The notes under the pieces were generated by a model. That model saw nothing but the letters and a program-made list of their open reading frames with translations. It searched no databases and had not been told where the DNA came from. The position numbers and the translations under genes are program-made. Positions 45,586 through 54,135 of a stretch of DNA of 64,000 bases are shown here, one piece after another. The first letter of the stretch is position 1, and each line of letters begins with the position of its first letter. The DNA lies in contig JAGWVJ010000003.1 in assembly GCA_018970945.1 (NCBI GenBank), positions 50,714 through 114,713 of the forward strand, given 5' to 3'. The stretch comes from Cyanobacteria bacterium REEB417. GTDB taxonomy: Bacteria > Cyanobacteriota > Cyanobacteriia > PCC-6307 > Cyanobiaceae.

Positions 45586-46594
45586 GGGTCTGGTTCAGAT
45601 CTGGCGCTCCAGCCTGCAACGACTGGCAAGCTGGTTGCCGGCCGGCGCGCCCCGCTGGGTCGCGTTGCTGAGCTTCGGCTTTCTGCTGGCGGCATTGCTG
45701 AGCCATGGCCGCCAGGTGCTGGCCCTGGCGCCCGATCCCCAGGGCTGGCTGTGGTTGCTGCTGGGCGTGGGCGTCACTCTGGCGAGCCTGGTGGGCAGTG
45801 CCCTGCTCTGGGGCATGGTGCTGCAGTGGCTGGGTTGCCCGCCCCGTTGGCAGCCCCTGGTGCTGCGCTATCTGAGCAGCAACGTGCGCAAGTACCTGCC
45901 CGGAGGGGTCTGGCACCTTGCTGCCCGCCTGCGGATGCTGCGTGATCAGCCCCCTGCCGGTGCCGTTGGGCTGCTGCAGAACCCCAGCCCTCTGCCGCTG
46001 TCGATGGCCCTGGTGGCGGTGCTGCTCGACCCGCTGGTGGCCGCCGTGGCGGCCCTGGCCCTGGTGGCCGTGGGTGGGCTTCAGGGCGGACTGGCCCTGG
46101 TGGTGCTGTTGCCCCTGCTGGTGCTGCTGCCCCGTTGGCTGGCGCCGCTGCTCGGCTGGCTCGAGCGGCGTAAGGCCGCCGCCCTGGGCCTGGGCCATGG
46201 GGATCTGAATCTGGAGGCCTGCGATGCGCCGCCGTTGCCGGCCACCTATCCGTGGCCGGCGCTGCTGGCCGGCGCGGTCTTTGTGATGCTGCGCTTCGCT
46301 GGGTTTGCCTGCTGTGTGCAGGCTCTCGACCTGCAACCGTTGCTGGGTTGGGGCGGCTGGCTGTCGGGTTTTGCCCTGGCCTGGACCGCCGGGCTGGTGG
46401 TTCCCGGGGCGCCGGCGGGTCTGGGGGTCTTCGAGGTGGTGCTGCTGCTCAGGCTGGGTTCGGCCCTGCCCGAACCGCCCCTGTTGGCGCTGGCGATCGC
46501 GTACCGCCTGGTGGTGAGCCTGGCCGATGCCGTGGCCGCGCTGACGGCGGAGGCCGATGCGTCGGGCCGGGGGCTGGCCCAGCTTCGCAATTGA
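45578..46594 (+). CDS. YbhN/LPG-synthetase-type transmembrane protein
   Basis: The 338-residue protein has about eight membrane helices. Motifs YLSSNVRKYLPGGVWH (about 91-106) and VPGAPAGLGVFEVVLLL (about 271-287) match the lysylphosphatidylglycerol synthase transmembrane domain family (PF03706). Without the C-terminal transferase domain it is more likely a lipid flippase-like or transport protein. It overlaps larC by eight bases, so co-expression is likely. Confidence 0.82.
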   Translation: MAEGLVQIWRSSLQRLASWLPAGAPRWVALLSFGFLLAALLSHGRQVLALAPDPQGWLWLLLGVGVTLASLVGSALLWGMVLQWLGCPPRWQPLVLRYLSSNVRKYLPGGVWHLAARLRMLRDQPPAGAVGLLQNPSPLPLSMALVAVLLDPLVAAVAALALVAVGGLQGGLALVVLLPLLVLLPRWLAPLLGWLERRKAAALGLGHGDLNLEACDAPPLPATYPWPALLAGAVFVMLRFAGFACCVQALDLQPLLGWGGWLSGFALAWTAGLVVPGAPAGLGVFEVVLLLRLGSALPEPPLLALAIAYRLVVSLADAVAALTAEADASGRGLAQLRN

Positions 46595-46625
46595 ACCTAT
46601 TGTTGAGAACAGCAGAGATCGGCCG

Positions 46626-47108
46626 TTGCCCGCTTCGCCCCCCAGTGATGCGCTGCGGTCGACGCTGCACGACCGCGGTCAGCGGCTCACGCCCCAGCGC
46701 CAGCGCGTGCTGGCCCTGTTTGAGCGCATCGGCGAAGGCTCCCACCTGAGTGCTGAGGAGGTGCATCAGCGCTTGCTGGGCAGCGATGATCGCGTTTCAT
46801 TGGCCACGGTCTACCGCACCCTGCGCCTGCTGAGCTCCATGGGTTTGCTGCAGGAGCTGGAACTCTCCGAAGGAGGGCGCCGTTTCGAGCTGGCCAGTGA
46901 CGCCCACCGCGACCACCACCATCTGGTGTGTGTGCGCTGCGGCCACACCGAGGAGTTCGAGAGCGCAGCCGTGCTCGAGGCCGGTGAACTGGCGGCCACC
47001 CACCATGGCTTTCGCCTGCTCGAATGCGTGCTCAACGTGAGGGCCCTCTGCCGTCGCTGCAGCGGGGAACACGCCCTGTCAGCGATCGCCGAGTGCGCTG
47101 CTCTCTGA
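46626..47108 (+). CDS. Fur family transcriptional regulator (FurA-like)
   Basis: Starting from TTG 46626 the protein has 160 residues. The winged helix has RLTPQRQRVLALFERIGEG and SLATVYRTLRLLSSMGLL. The HHHLVCVRCG and CRRC parts give metal and structural zinc sites. The pattern EFESAAVLEAGELAATHHGFRLLEC is nearer FurA than Zur or PerR. It would sense iron or peroxide and bind AT-rich boxes. No ATG lies near the N-terminus. A 17-bp tandem repeat overlaps its stop codon. Confidence 0.85.
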   Translation: MPASPPSDALRSTLHDRGQRLTPQRQRVLALFERIGEGSHLSAEEVHQRLLGSDDRVSLATVYRTLRLLSSMGLLQELELSEGGRRFELASDAHRDHHHLVCVRCGHTEEFESAAVLEAGELAATHHGFRLLECVLNVRALCRRCSGEHALSAIAECAAL

Positions 47109-47143
47109 CTCTCAAAGCTCTCTGACTCTGAGAGCTCTCTGAT
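47101..47143. repeat. 17-bp tandem repeat (about 2.5 copies)
   Basis: CTCTCTGACTCTCAAAG is followed by CTCTCTGACTCTGAGAG and a truncated third copy. The repeat begins inside the Fur-family stop codon region and contains the palindrome GAGAGCTCTC (47130-47139). The remaining bases to the glycosyltransferase start (47258) show no other feature. Confidence 0.8.
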
Positions 47144-47257
47144 CCAGAAAAACGTCTTCATACTCCGCCCAACACACCCTGGCGTCTGCGGACTGTCGTC
47201 GTGATCGGTGACTGGCCGGTGCGTCTGCGGCGTTCGTGCTGTGTTGACGAGCTGACC

Positions 47258-48331
47258 ATGCGCATCGCCCAGATTTCACCGCTCCACGAAAGTGTGCCCC
47301 CGCGGCGCTATGGCGGCACCGAACGGGTGGTGCATTACCTGACCGAGGAACTGGTCAGGCGGGGTCATGAGGTGGTGTTGTTCGCGAGCGGTGATTCGAC
47401 CACCAGCGCCGAGCTCTACCCCTGCGTGCCGGAGGCCCTCCGTCTGGCCGGTTACACCGGCGACCCCACGGTGTACGAGGTGATTCAGCTCGACCAGGTG
47501 GTGGCCGAGCTCGATCGCTTTGAAATTCTCCATTTCCACACCGGCCATTTGCACTTTCCCCTGGCCAGCCGTCTGCCGGTTCCCGTTCTGAACACGCTGC
47601 ACGGACCGCTGACGGCACCCGAGCACGGAGATCTCTATGGCCGTTTCCAGTCCGTGCCGCTGGTGTCGATCTCGGAGGCCCAGCGCCGGCCTGTGCCTGA
47701 TGCCCACTGGCTTGGCACGGTGCCCCACGGACTGCCCCTCGATCTCTACCGGTTTGAGCCGTCGCCGCTGCCCTATCTGGCGTTCATCGGCCGGGTTTCA
47801 CCCGAAAAGCGACTTGACCGGGCCATCGAGATCGCCACCGCCGTGGGACTGCCTCTGAAGGTGGCGGCCAAGATCGACCGCGCCGATAACGCTTACTTCC
47901 GAGAGGTGATCGAGCCGATGCTGCAGGGCAATCCCCTGGTGGAATTCATTGGTGAGGTCGACGATGCCGGCAAGCAGGAGCTGCTCGGCCATGCTCTGGC
48001 GTTGCTGTTCCCGATCGATTGGCCCGAGCCATTCGGTCTGGTGATGATCGAAGCCAATGCCTGTGGCACCCCCGTCGTGGCGTGGCGCAACGGCTCGACA
48101 CCCGAGGTGATCAAGGAGGGTGTCAACGGAACGCTGGTCGCCTCGATCGACGAGGCGATCAAGGCGGTGCGTCGCATCGAAGGGTTGGATCGGGAGCGCA
48201 TCCGAGCCAATTTCGAGGTGCGCTTCAGTGCCGCCCGCCAGGCCGAAGACTATGAACATCTCTACCGCCATCTGATTCAGGCTCGCCACAGCCAGGTTCA
48301 GGCGGTCGTGCCGAGGCTTCATGCCGCATGA
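47258..48331 (+). CDS. Glycosyltransferase family 4 protein
   Basis: The 357-residue protein starts at ATG 47258 (MRIAQISPLHES). N-terminal PPRRYGGTERVVHYLTEELVRRGHEV and C-terminal PFGLVMIEANACGTPVVAW (donor-binding EX7E-like region with Glu) mark a GT-B fold, family GT4. Acceptor and sugar are unknown. The stop overlaps the start of the following amylo-glucosidase-like gene by 11 bases, so the two may act on the same glucan or glucoside. Confidence 0.85.
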   Translation: MRIAQISPLHESVPPRRYGGTERVVHYLTEELVRRGHEVVLFASGDSTTSAELYPCVPEALRLAGYTGDPTVYEVIQLDQVVAELDRFEILHFHTGHLHFPLASRLPVPVLNTLHGPLTAPEHGDLYGRFQSVPLVSISEAQRRPVPDAHWLGTVPHGLPLDLYRFEPSPLPYLAFIGRVSPEKRLDRAIEIATAVGLPLKVAAKIDRADNAYFREVIEPMLQGNPLVEFIGEVDDAGKQELLGHALALLFPIDWPEPFGLVMIEANACGTPVVAWRNGSTPEVIKEGVNGTLVASIDEAIKAVRRIEGLDRERIRANFEVRFSAARQAEDYEHLYRHLIQARHSQVQAVVPRLHAA

Positions 48332-50444
48332 TCAGTTGCCCCCCTTCGTGCTCAAGGACGGGGAGACCTTCGCCATGTTGGATGGACGGGGTGAGATCTG
48401 CCCCGACACCCATCCCGATTCGGGCATCTTTCATTGCGGAACCCGCCATGTGAGCCGCTTGCAGCTGCTGCTGTGGGGTGAGCCTGCGGCGGTGCTGAGT
48501 GCAACCGAGCGTGGTGAGATGGGTGTGCACGTCAGCCATCTCACCAACGACTCAACAGCCGCTGGCCCCCGCCGGGGGGTGGTGCATCTGGAGCGCAGCA
48601 CCGTTCTGACACCCAGTTCCTGCCTGCAGGAGCTCAACTTCACCAACTACAGCAACGCTGTCCTGCAGCTTCCGCTGTGTTTCTGCTGTGATGCTGATTT
48701 TCGCGACATCTTCGAGGTGCGCGGCATCCAGCGGCCCCGGCGGGGGCAGACCGTGCTCAGTTGCAGCAGCGATACCCTCGAATGGCGCTATGACGGGCTC
48801 GATGGTTGTCAACGGGTGACGTTGCTGCGCCTGGGCGCGGGCGTCAGCGAAGTCGGCGATGACCACCTGAGCCTGACTCTGTTGCTGGAGCCCCGTCAGC
48901 CTTTGCGTCTGGTGCTGGAACTGGCGTTCGAGCAGCGCCAACCCCTGCAGCTGCCGAGCCCCGATGAGGCGTTTGCCCAGGCGATGGCGGGCACGGTGAC
49001 CCGTTTTCGCGAGGCCCGTCGCCGTTCAGCTCTGATCAGCAGTGACAACCCGGCCTTCAACGCCTGGCTGGCGCGCTCCTATTCCGATGTCCATCTGCTC
49101 TCCAGCGAGCTGGACCATGGGCTGTATCCCTACGCCGGAGTCCCCTGGTTCAGTTGTCCCTTCGGTCGCGACGGGCTGATCACGGCGCGCCAGCTGCTCA
49201 TGGTCGAGCCGCGTCTGGCCCGTGGTGTGCTGGGCTTTCTGGCACAGCACCAGGCCCGCTGGGCGGACAGTGCCAGCGACGCTGAACCCGGCAAGATCCT
49301 GCACGAGGCCCGCAGCGGCGAGATGGTTGCCTTGGCTGAGGTGCCCTTCGCTCGCTATTACGGCAGCGTCGATGCCACGCCGCTGTTTGTGATTCTGGCG
49401 GCCGATTACCTGGCACGCACCGGAGAGCTGGCCTTCGTCGACTCCCTATTGCCGGCTCTCAATGCCGCCATGGCCTGGATCCAGCAGGCAGAGGCGACCA
49501 GTGTGGATGGATTTCTGCGCTACCAGTGCGCCGCCCAGGGAGGACTGCGCAATCAGGGCTGGAAGGATTCCGATGATGCGGTGCACCACAGCGACGGGCG
49601 CCTGGCTGAAGGGTCCATCGCCCTGTGTGAAGTGCAGGCCTACAGCTATGGGGCGCACCGGGCGATGGCGGCGCTGCTGCGACGCTTTGGCCGACACGAC
49701 CAGGCCGATCCGCTGCTGGCCCAGGCCGACCGGCTGCGTCAGCGCTTTCACGCGGCGTTCTGGTGCGAGTCGATCGGCACCTATGCCATGGCCATCGACG
49801 GCGCGGGCGAGCCCTGTGCGGTGCGTTCATCCAACGCCGGCCATTGCCTTTGGACCGGCATTGCCACCCCGTCAGCGGCGGCATCCATCGCCCGGGGGTT
49901 GCTGGCCCCCACCTGCTTCAACGGTTGGGGCATGCGCACCCTCGACGAACGGGAGGCGCGCTACAACCCGATGAGTTATCACAACGGTTCGGTCTGGCCC
50001 CACGACAACGCTCTGGTGGCGTTGGGTCTGGCGCGCTACGGCTACCGCCGGGAGGCAATGCGCATCCTGACCGGCCTGTTTGACACCGCCAGGGCCATGC
50101 CGATGCTGCGCCTGCCCGAGTTGTTCTGCGGATTTCCCCGCCGCGAGGATGAAGGGCCCACCCTGTACCCGGTGGCCTGCAGCCCTCAGGCTTGGGCCAG
50201 TGGCGCCGTGTTTGCCCTGCTCGAAGCGGTGACAGGCATGGCCATCGGCCGCGATCAGGGCACCGGCCGCGTTCAGGTGCAGCTGCGCCACCCGGTCTTG
50301 CCCCGTTTGATCAACACGCTCGAGATCAGTGGTCTGCGGCTGGGCGATGAAGAGATCGACCTGCAGCTGCATCGCGGTGAGCATGACGTGGGCGTGCTGG
50401 TGCGGCGCCGCACCAGCGGGGTCGATGTCCTGATCAGCAAGTAG
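48321..50444 (+). CDS. Amylo-alpha-1,6-glucosidase-like (glycogen debranching family) protein
   Basis: The 707-residue protein has an N-terminal glycogen-debranching-type domain (FVLKDGETFAMLDGRGE to about residue 210) and an (alpha/alpha)6 barrel. In the barrel YAGVPWFSCPFGRDGLIT (about 272-289), GWKDSDDAV and PWA/SPQAWASGAVF-like motifs place it with amylo-alpha-1,6-glucosidases. Acidic residues in RDG and DSDD are catalytic candidates. It is unlike the GH13 GlgX at 4656. Because it is coupled to a GT4 enzyme, trimming or recycling of an oligoglucoside is possible. Confidence 0.82.
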   Translation: MPHDQLPPFVLKDGETFAMLDGRGEICPDTHPDSGIFHCGTRHVSRLQLLLWGEPAAVLSATERGEMGVHVSHLTNDSTAAGPRRGVVHLERSTVLTPSSCLQELNFTNYSNAVLQLPLCFCCDADFRDIFEVRGIQRPRRGQTVLSCSSDTLEWRYDGLDGCQRVTLLRLGAGVSEVGDDHLSLTLLLEPRQPLRLVLELAFEQRQPLQLPSPDEAFAQAMAGTVTRFREARRRSALISSDNPAFNAWLARSYSDVHLLSSELDHGLYPYAGVPWFSCPFGRDGLITARQLLMVEPRLARGVLGFLAQHQARWADSASDAEPGKILHEARSGEMVALAEVPFARYYGSVDATPLFVILAADYLARTGELAFVDSLLPALNAAMAWIQQAEATSVDGFLRYQCAAQGGLRNQGWKDSDDAVHHSDGRLAEGSIALCEVQAYSYGAHRAMAALLRRFGRHDQADPLLAQADRLRQRFHAAFWCESIGTYAMAIDGAGEPCAVRSSNAGHCLWTGIATPSAAASIARGLLAPTCFNGWGMRTLDEREARYNPMSYHNGSVWPHDNALVALGLARYGYRREAMRILTGLFDTARAMPMLRLPELFCGFPRREDEGPTLYPVACSPQAWASGAVFALLEAVTGMAIGRDQGTGRVQVQLRHPVLPRLINTLEISGLRLGDEEIDLQLHRGEHDVGVLVRRRTSGVDVLISK

Positions 50445-50485
50445 CCAGCTGGCCGCCAAGGCCGGAACGCCACTGCTGTTGTTTT

Positions 50486-50500
50486 TGAGAATCGCTTGCA
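50486..50500 (+). promoter_or_regulatory. Candidate Fur-family box upstream of the Crp-family gene
   Basis: TGAGAATCGCTTGCA resembles the 15-base Fur/Zur pattern TGANAANNNTTNTCA, with two mismatches in the right half. It lies 58 bases upstream of the ATG at 50558 and near ferritin. Iron or zinc control of the Crp-family gene is suggested only. Confidence 0.35.
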
Positions 50501-50523
50501 AAAAGCAGGGTGGGGTGGCTATG

Positions 50524-50540
50524 TTGCGATCCATTCGCAA
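50524..50540. promoter_or_regulatory. Perfect 6-bp inverted repeat with 5-base spacer before the Crp-family start
   Basis: TTGCGA-TCCAT-TCGCAA ends 17 bases before the ATG at 50558. Its form fits a dimeric regulator operator, possibly autoregulation by the encoded Crp-family protein. Confidence 0.45.
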
Positions 50541-50557
50541 TAGTCATCGGTCGCGCC

Positions 50558-51163
50558 ATGGTCGCTTCCCTGCAACAGCGCTGCAGCCCTGCCGCGGTTT
50601 CGACCATCCGGCTGCCGATCGGGCGCTCCGTGCTGCTCGATCCCGGGCTCAGGCCTGCAGACAGTTGCCTTGAGGTGCTGGAGGGCATCGCCAGGGTCTA
50701 CTGCCCCTGCGAGGAGACCGAAGGGATGACCCTGGCGTTTCTGCAGGCCGGCGATCAATTGCGCACCGACCGGCTCTGCAGCGAGGGCATCTGCGTTGAA
50801 GCGTTGACCCCTCTGGCCTTCTGCGCCGGTGTCGACCCCAGCAGCGGCGCCGGTTTTGATGCGGTCAACGAGTGGACCCTGCAGTTGCTGCGCATCCGCC
50901 ATCTTGGCCAGGCTGAGCAGCGGCTGCATGCCCTGCTGGCGCTGCTGGTCAACCGTCTGGGGCGCCGTTGCGGCAACTGGTGCGATCTGCCGTTCCGGCT
51001 GACCCACGAGCGCATCGGTGAACTCATCGGCACCACCCGGGTCACCACCACCCGGTTGATCTCGCGCCTCCGTCAGGCCAGCCTGATGGCGGTGTCCAGC
51101 GGCGAGCTGGGCATGCGCCTGGCCCCTGAACTGATCGAGAGCGCTCCCCTCTCGGTGGCCTGA
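50558..51163 (+). CDS. Crp/Fnr family transcriptional regulator (NtcA/IdiB/PtrA-like)
   Basis: The 201-residue protein starts at ATG 50558. The N-terminal cyclic-nucleotide-like barrel lacks an obvious cAMP phosphate cassette. The C-terminal winged helix LTHERIGELIGTTRVTTTRLISRLRQ is very close to the NtcA type. It could be NtcA-related, or an IdiB/PtrA-like regulator of iron or phosphate. The neighbouring ferritin and a Fur-type box favour iron. The next gene starts two bases after its stop. Confidence 0.83.
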   Translation: MVASLQQRCSPAAVSTIRLPIGRSVLLDPGLRPADSCLEVLEGIARVYCPCEETEGMTLAFLQAGDQLRTDRLCSEGICVEALTPLAFCAGVDPSSGAGFDAVNEWTLQLLRIRHLGQAEQRLHALLALLVNRLGRRCGNWCDLPFRLTHERIGELIGTTRVTTTRLISRLRQASLMAVSSGELGMRLAPELIESAPLSVA

Positions 51164-51164
51164 C

Positions 51165-51458
51165 GTGGCCCTGTTGCCCCTCCCCTGCGGAGCGACCGCT
51201 GCCGGCAGCCTGGTCGCTGACCTCAGCCGCGAGAGTTGGCGTCTGCGTCGGCGTGCCTCCCAGGTGCAGGCAGCCCTGAGCCGTTGCCGGCATCGCGGTT
51301 TGCAGCAGCGCCTCCGCTGCGAGTTGGAGGGCCTGCTGCAGCGGAGGCAGCAGCTGGGCCAACTGTGCAGCGAGCTGCAGGCCCCAGAGCAGCGCGGCGA
51401 TTCGCTGCCGTTGGCGTTGCTGGCCGAGCTGTGCCGCAGGCCGTTGCTGCCGATCTGA
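51165..51458 (+). CDS. Small Arg/Leu-rich helical protein of unknown function
   Basis: This 97-residue protein uses GTG 51165, two bases after the Crp-family stop. Residues 20-70 are a likely coiled coil (RESWRLRRRASQVQAALSRC and onward), with Arg and Leu heptads and four cysteines in the whole protein. It is probably coupled to the regulator. No family is recognised. Confidence 0.5.
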   Translation: MALLPLPCGATAAGSLVADLSRESWRLRRRASQVQAALSRCRHRGLQQRLRCELEGLLQRRQQLGQLCSELQAPEQRGDSLPLALLAELCRRPLLPI

Positions 51459-51472
51459 GGCGGTGAGCCTGA

Positions 51473-51991
51473 TCAGGCCAGCGTGGTCGGCAAGGTCTCG
51501 CCGGCGCTGATTTCGCCGTCGATCATCAGCAGGGCCGCTCCACTGCCCTGGGCCAGGCGCACCCGCCCCAACAGGTGGGCGCTCTGGTGCTCGGCGGCGA
51601 CCTGTCCTTGGATGATCGGATCGAGAAACACCGTGGTGCGGATGTCGCCGGCCGCTTCGGCCAGGGCATACAGCTGCTGCAGTGAGGTGGTGACGTCGGC
51701 CTCCATCTGAAACACCTCGGCCAGCAGGTCCTCGATGCCGGGCCACTGCTGCTGTGGCGCGGGCAGGGCTTCGAGCATCACACGCTGTCCGCGGGCGACC
51801 AGGTAGTCGGCAAACAGGGCCGCATGGTTCAGTTCGTCGGCAGCCTCCTGTTTGAAGAACCGGGCGAAGCCGCGCAGTTCACGCTCGTTGCTCCACAGGG
51901 CCATGGCCACATAGGCGATGTGGGCCTGGCGTTCCATGCCCAGGTGGTGTTGCAGGGCTGTGAGCAGGTCGGGCTCCATCGGCTGGGCCAT
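51473..51991 (-). CDS. Ferritin-family protein
   Basis: The 172-residue protein starts at ATG 51991. It has the four-helix iron-storage pattern: MERQAHIAYVAMALW (helix A Glu), FFKQEAADELNHAALFADYL (ExxH), and VAAEHQSAHLLGRVRLA in helix D. It would oxidise and store iron. A 20-residue extension upstream would start at GTG and is less typical. It converges with the Crp-family/small-gene pair and lies close to sigma and Fut genes. Confidence 0.82.
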   Translation of the reverse strand: MAQPMEPDLLTALQHHLGMERQAHIAYVAMALWSNERELRGFARFFKQEAADELNHAALFADYLVARGQRVMLEALPAPQQQWPGIEDLLAEVFQMEADVTTSLQQLYALAEAAGDIRTTVFLDPIIQGQVAAEHQSAHLLGRVRLAQGSGAALLMIDGEISAGETLPTTLA

Positions 51992-52222
51992 GGCCCGGCC
52001 AGAGGGGCCGAGGGCCAGGCCGGCGGCACTCTGCAGACCTGTGTGAACCATCCCACAACCACGGCGACTGCCATAAAACTAGCCACGGCAAGCCTTCTGC
52101 GCCCGTGACGGGGCGCGTTGCCAGGCCCGCGAAGCATTGTGACGAGCACGGAGACGCGGCGCAAAGGAGAATCGATCGCAATACGATGGCGTCACTTCAG
52201 CAGGGGTTCGGCCCCACGGTTC

Positions 52223-52366
52223 ATGGCCGCTCCGCTCGGTCCCCAGGTCAACGCAGCTGACGCCCCGGCCCGCGACGGCCGTTGCATCCAGGCCAAGAAA
52301 AAAGGCTGCAAACAGAAGAAGTGCTCCCACTGGAAGGGAGGCAAGTGCCGCTGCGGCCGCGACTGA
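52223..52366 (+). CDS. Small Cys/Lys-rich protein (47 residues)
   Basis: Starting at ATG 52223 the protein has a neutral N-terminus and then CIQAKKKGCKQKKCSHWKGG, followed by KCRCGRD. That gives five Cys and many Lys in 27 residues. It may bind metal or nucleic acid, or be a small toxin-like peptide, and no family is certain. It lies in the 460-base interval between ferritin and the sigma factor. The rest of that interval holds promoter sequence only. Confidence 0.5.
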   Translation: MAAPLGPQVNAADAPARDGRCIQAKKKGCKQKKCSHWKGGKCRCGRD

Positions 52367-52451
52367 GCCAGGTCTTACCCGTTTGGGGGATTTGCCCGGC
52401 CTGGGCCCGAGACGATGCTCACGGGATCAGAGGCATCGGCTGCGGGCATCC

Positions 52452-53276
52452 ATGGCGTTCACTGTCAGGTCTTCACTGTCTTCCGTGGTCGACAGCTGGC
52501 TGCGGCAGGCTGGCGCCATCCCCTTGCTGACCCCGGCTGAAGAGCTGCATCTGGGGCGACTCATCCAGCGCGGGCGCCGTCCGGATGCCGGCACGGCCGA
52601 TCTGCGCGCGGCCCGGCGTGCGAAACAGCGGATGATCACGGCCAACCTGCGGTTGGTGGTGTCCATTGCCAGGACCTTTGGCCATCGGCTCCGCACCACG
52701 TGCCTGCAGTTTGAGGACCTTTTGCAGGAGGGCTGCCTCGGTCTCGATCGCGCCGCCGAGAAGTTTGACCCCGCCGCGGGCTATCGGTTTTCAACCTATG
52801 CCTTTCTCTGGGTCCGCCAGACCATCAGCTATGCCCTGGAGTGCCATGCCGGTGCTGCCCGGTTGCCCCATCGGCTGAGTCGAAAGCTGGCCCGGTATTC
52901 GGCTGCCCCGCCGGCCGAGCTTGAGCCCGCTGAGCAGGATCAGCTGCAGCGGGCCCGCCTGCTGCTGGCACCCCTGAGCCTCGATGCCCATCGCACCGAT
53001 TCAGACAGTCCCTGGGTGATCGATGCCATTGCCGATCCCCGCGCGGATCGTGCCCTCGAGAGCCTCGACCTGGAGATGGCCATGGCCAGCCTCGAAACCA
53101 GTGGGATTGATCTGAATCCCCTCTATCGGGTGGTCGTCAACGGGGAGAGTGTCAGCCACCTGGCACGGCAGTGTGGGATCAGCAAGCAGGCCATGGGCAA
53201 GCGCCTGAATCGCAATCGGCGCGATCTTGCGGTGGTGGCCTCAGCGCACCACAACCTGGTCTGCGAGGCAGGCTGA
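52452..53276 (+). CDS. Sigma-70 family RNA polymerase sigma factor
   Basis: The 274-residue protein starts at ATG 52452. Region 1.2-like VDSWLRQAGAIPLLTPAEE, region 2.1 ANLRLVVSIARTFG, and the -10 recognition segment YRFSTYAFLWVRQTIS are clear. Region 4 contains SHLARQCGISKQAMGKRLNR. Region 3 is weakly conserved. It resembles group 2/3 sigma factors of cyanobacteria (non-essential, stress-related). It is followed by a LuxR regulator. Confidence 0.88.
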   Translation: MAFTVRSSLSSVVDSWLRQAGAIPLLTPAEELHLGRLIQRGRRPDAGTADLRAARRAKQRMITANLRLVVSIARTFGHRLRTTCLQFEDLLQEGCLGLDRAAEKFDPAAGYRFSTYAFLWVRQTISYALECHAGAARLPHRLSRKLARYSAAPPAELEPAEQDQLQRARLLLAPLSLDAHRTDSDSPWVIDAIADPRADRALESLDLEMAMASLETSGIDLNPLYRVVVNGESVSHLARQCGISKQAMGKRLNRNRRDLAVVASAHHNLVCEAG

Positions 53277-53370
53277 CGGGGTCAGGCCTTCCCCGGGGTG
53301 GTGGCGGTTCCTGGGATCGCACCTAAAGTCGCGGCAGGCCATGCGGCGGTGGCCCTGCTGCGCAGCAGAG

Positions 53371-54126
53371 ATGGACGCGGTCCGCACCTATCTGACCCAC
53401 GCGGCGCCCAGGGGAGAGCTGGATCAGCTGCTCGAGCGGGAGCGCATCTTGTTCTGCTGTCAGAGCCGACTGCTGGCCACGGTGTGGGTCCGCTCGGAGC
53501 GGGGCCGCTCGCTGCCGGGCTCCGATGGCGAGATGCCTGACCGGCTGGTGGGGTCCTGCACCACCCAGGGCGAGGCCCTTGCCATCCTTGCCAAGGCGAG
53601 CCCGACCCTGTTGGTTACCACCCAGCTGCTCGAACGCGGTTCAGGCCTGGACCTGGTGGTCGAGGCCAAGCGCCTGCTGCCCGAGCTGCGCACCCTGCTG
53701 TTCCTGCAGCACAACCATCAGGCCCTGCTGGAGGAGGCAATCAAGACCCACAGCGACGGCATCCTGCTCGAATCGGAGATGGGCTCGGGTCATGTGATCA
53801 AGGCCCTGCGCATCGTCAGCAGTGGGGGCATGTACCTGGAGCCCCGCGTCGCCCGGCAGTTGCATGGCAGCCATCCCAGCCACGATCCGGGCCTCACGCG
53901 CCGTGAGCTTGATGTCATGCAGCACGTGGTGATGGGTCTCAACGACCGTGAAATCGGCAATGCCCTGCACCTGGCCACCGATACCGTCAAACACCACCTC
54001 AAGCAGGTGTATCAGAAACTCCACGTGCACAACCGCACCCGGGCGGCCATCGCCCTGGTGCTCATGGGCCTGACCGATCCGCCGCGACCGTTGCTGCCGC
54101 TCTCCGACGAGCCCCTGCCGGTCTGA
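53371..54126 (+). CDS. LuxR-type response regulator with receiver-like N-terminus
   Basis: The 251-residue protein has a receiver-like alpha/beta domain (about 20-165) in which the usual phospho-Asp context is not evident. The GerE/LuxR helix-turn-helix follows: LTRRELDVMQHVVMGLNDRE, then VKHHLKQVYQKLHVHNRTRA. It is likely a DNA-binding regulator; the signal and kinase are unknown. ATG 53371 is chosen over ATG 53341. Confidence 0.82.
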   Translation: MDAVRTYLTHAAPRGELDQLLERERILFCCQSRLLATVWVRSERGRSLPGSDGEMPDRLVGSCTTQGEALAILAKASPTLLVTTQLLERGSGLDLVVEAKRLLPELRTLLFLQHNHQALLEEAIKTHSDGILLESEMGSGHVIKALRIVSSGGMYLEPRVARQLHGSHPSHDPGLTRRELDVMQHVVMGLNDREIGNALHLATDTVKHHLKQVYQKLHVHNRTRAAIALVLMGLTDPPRPLLPLSDEPLPV

Positions 54127-54135
54127 GGCTGCCGT

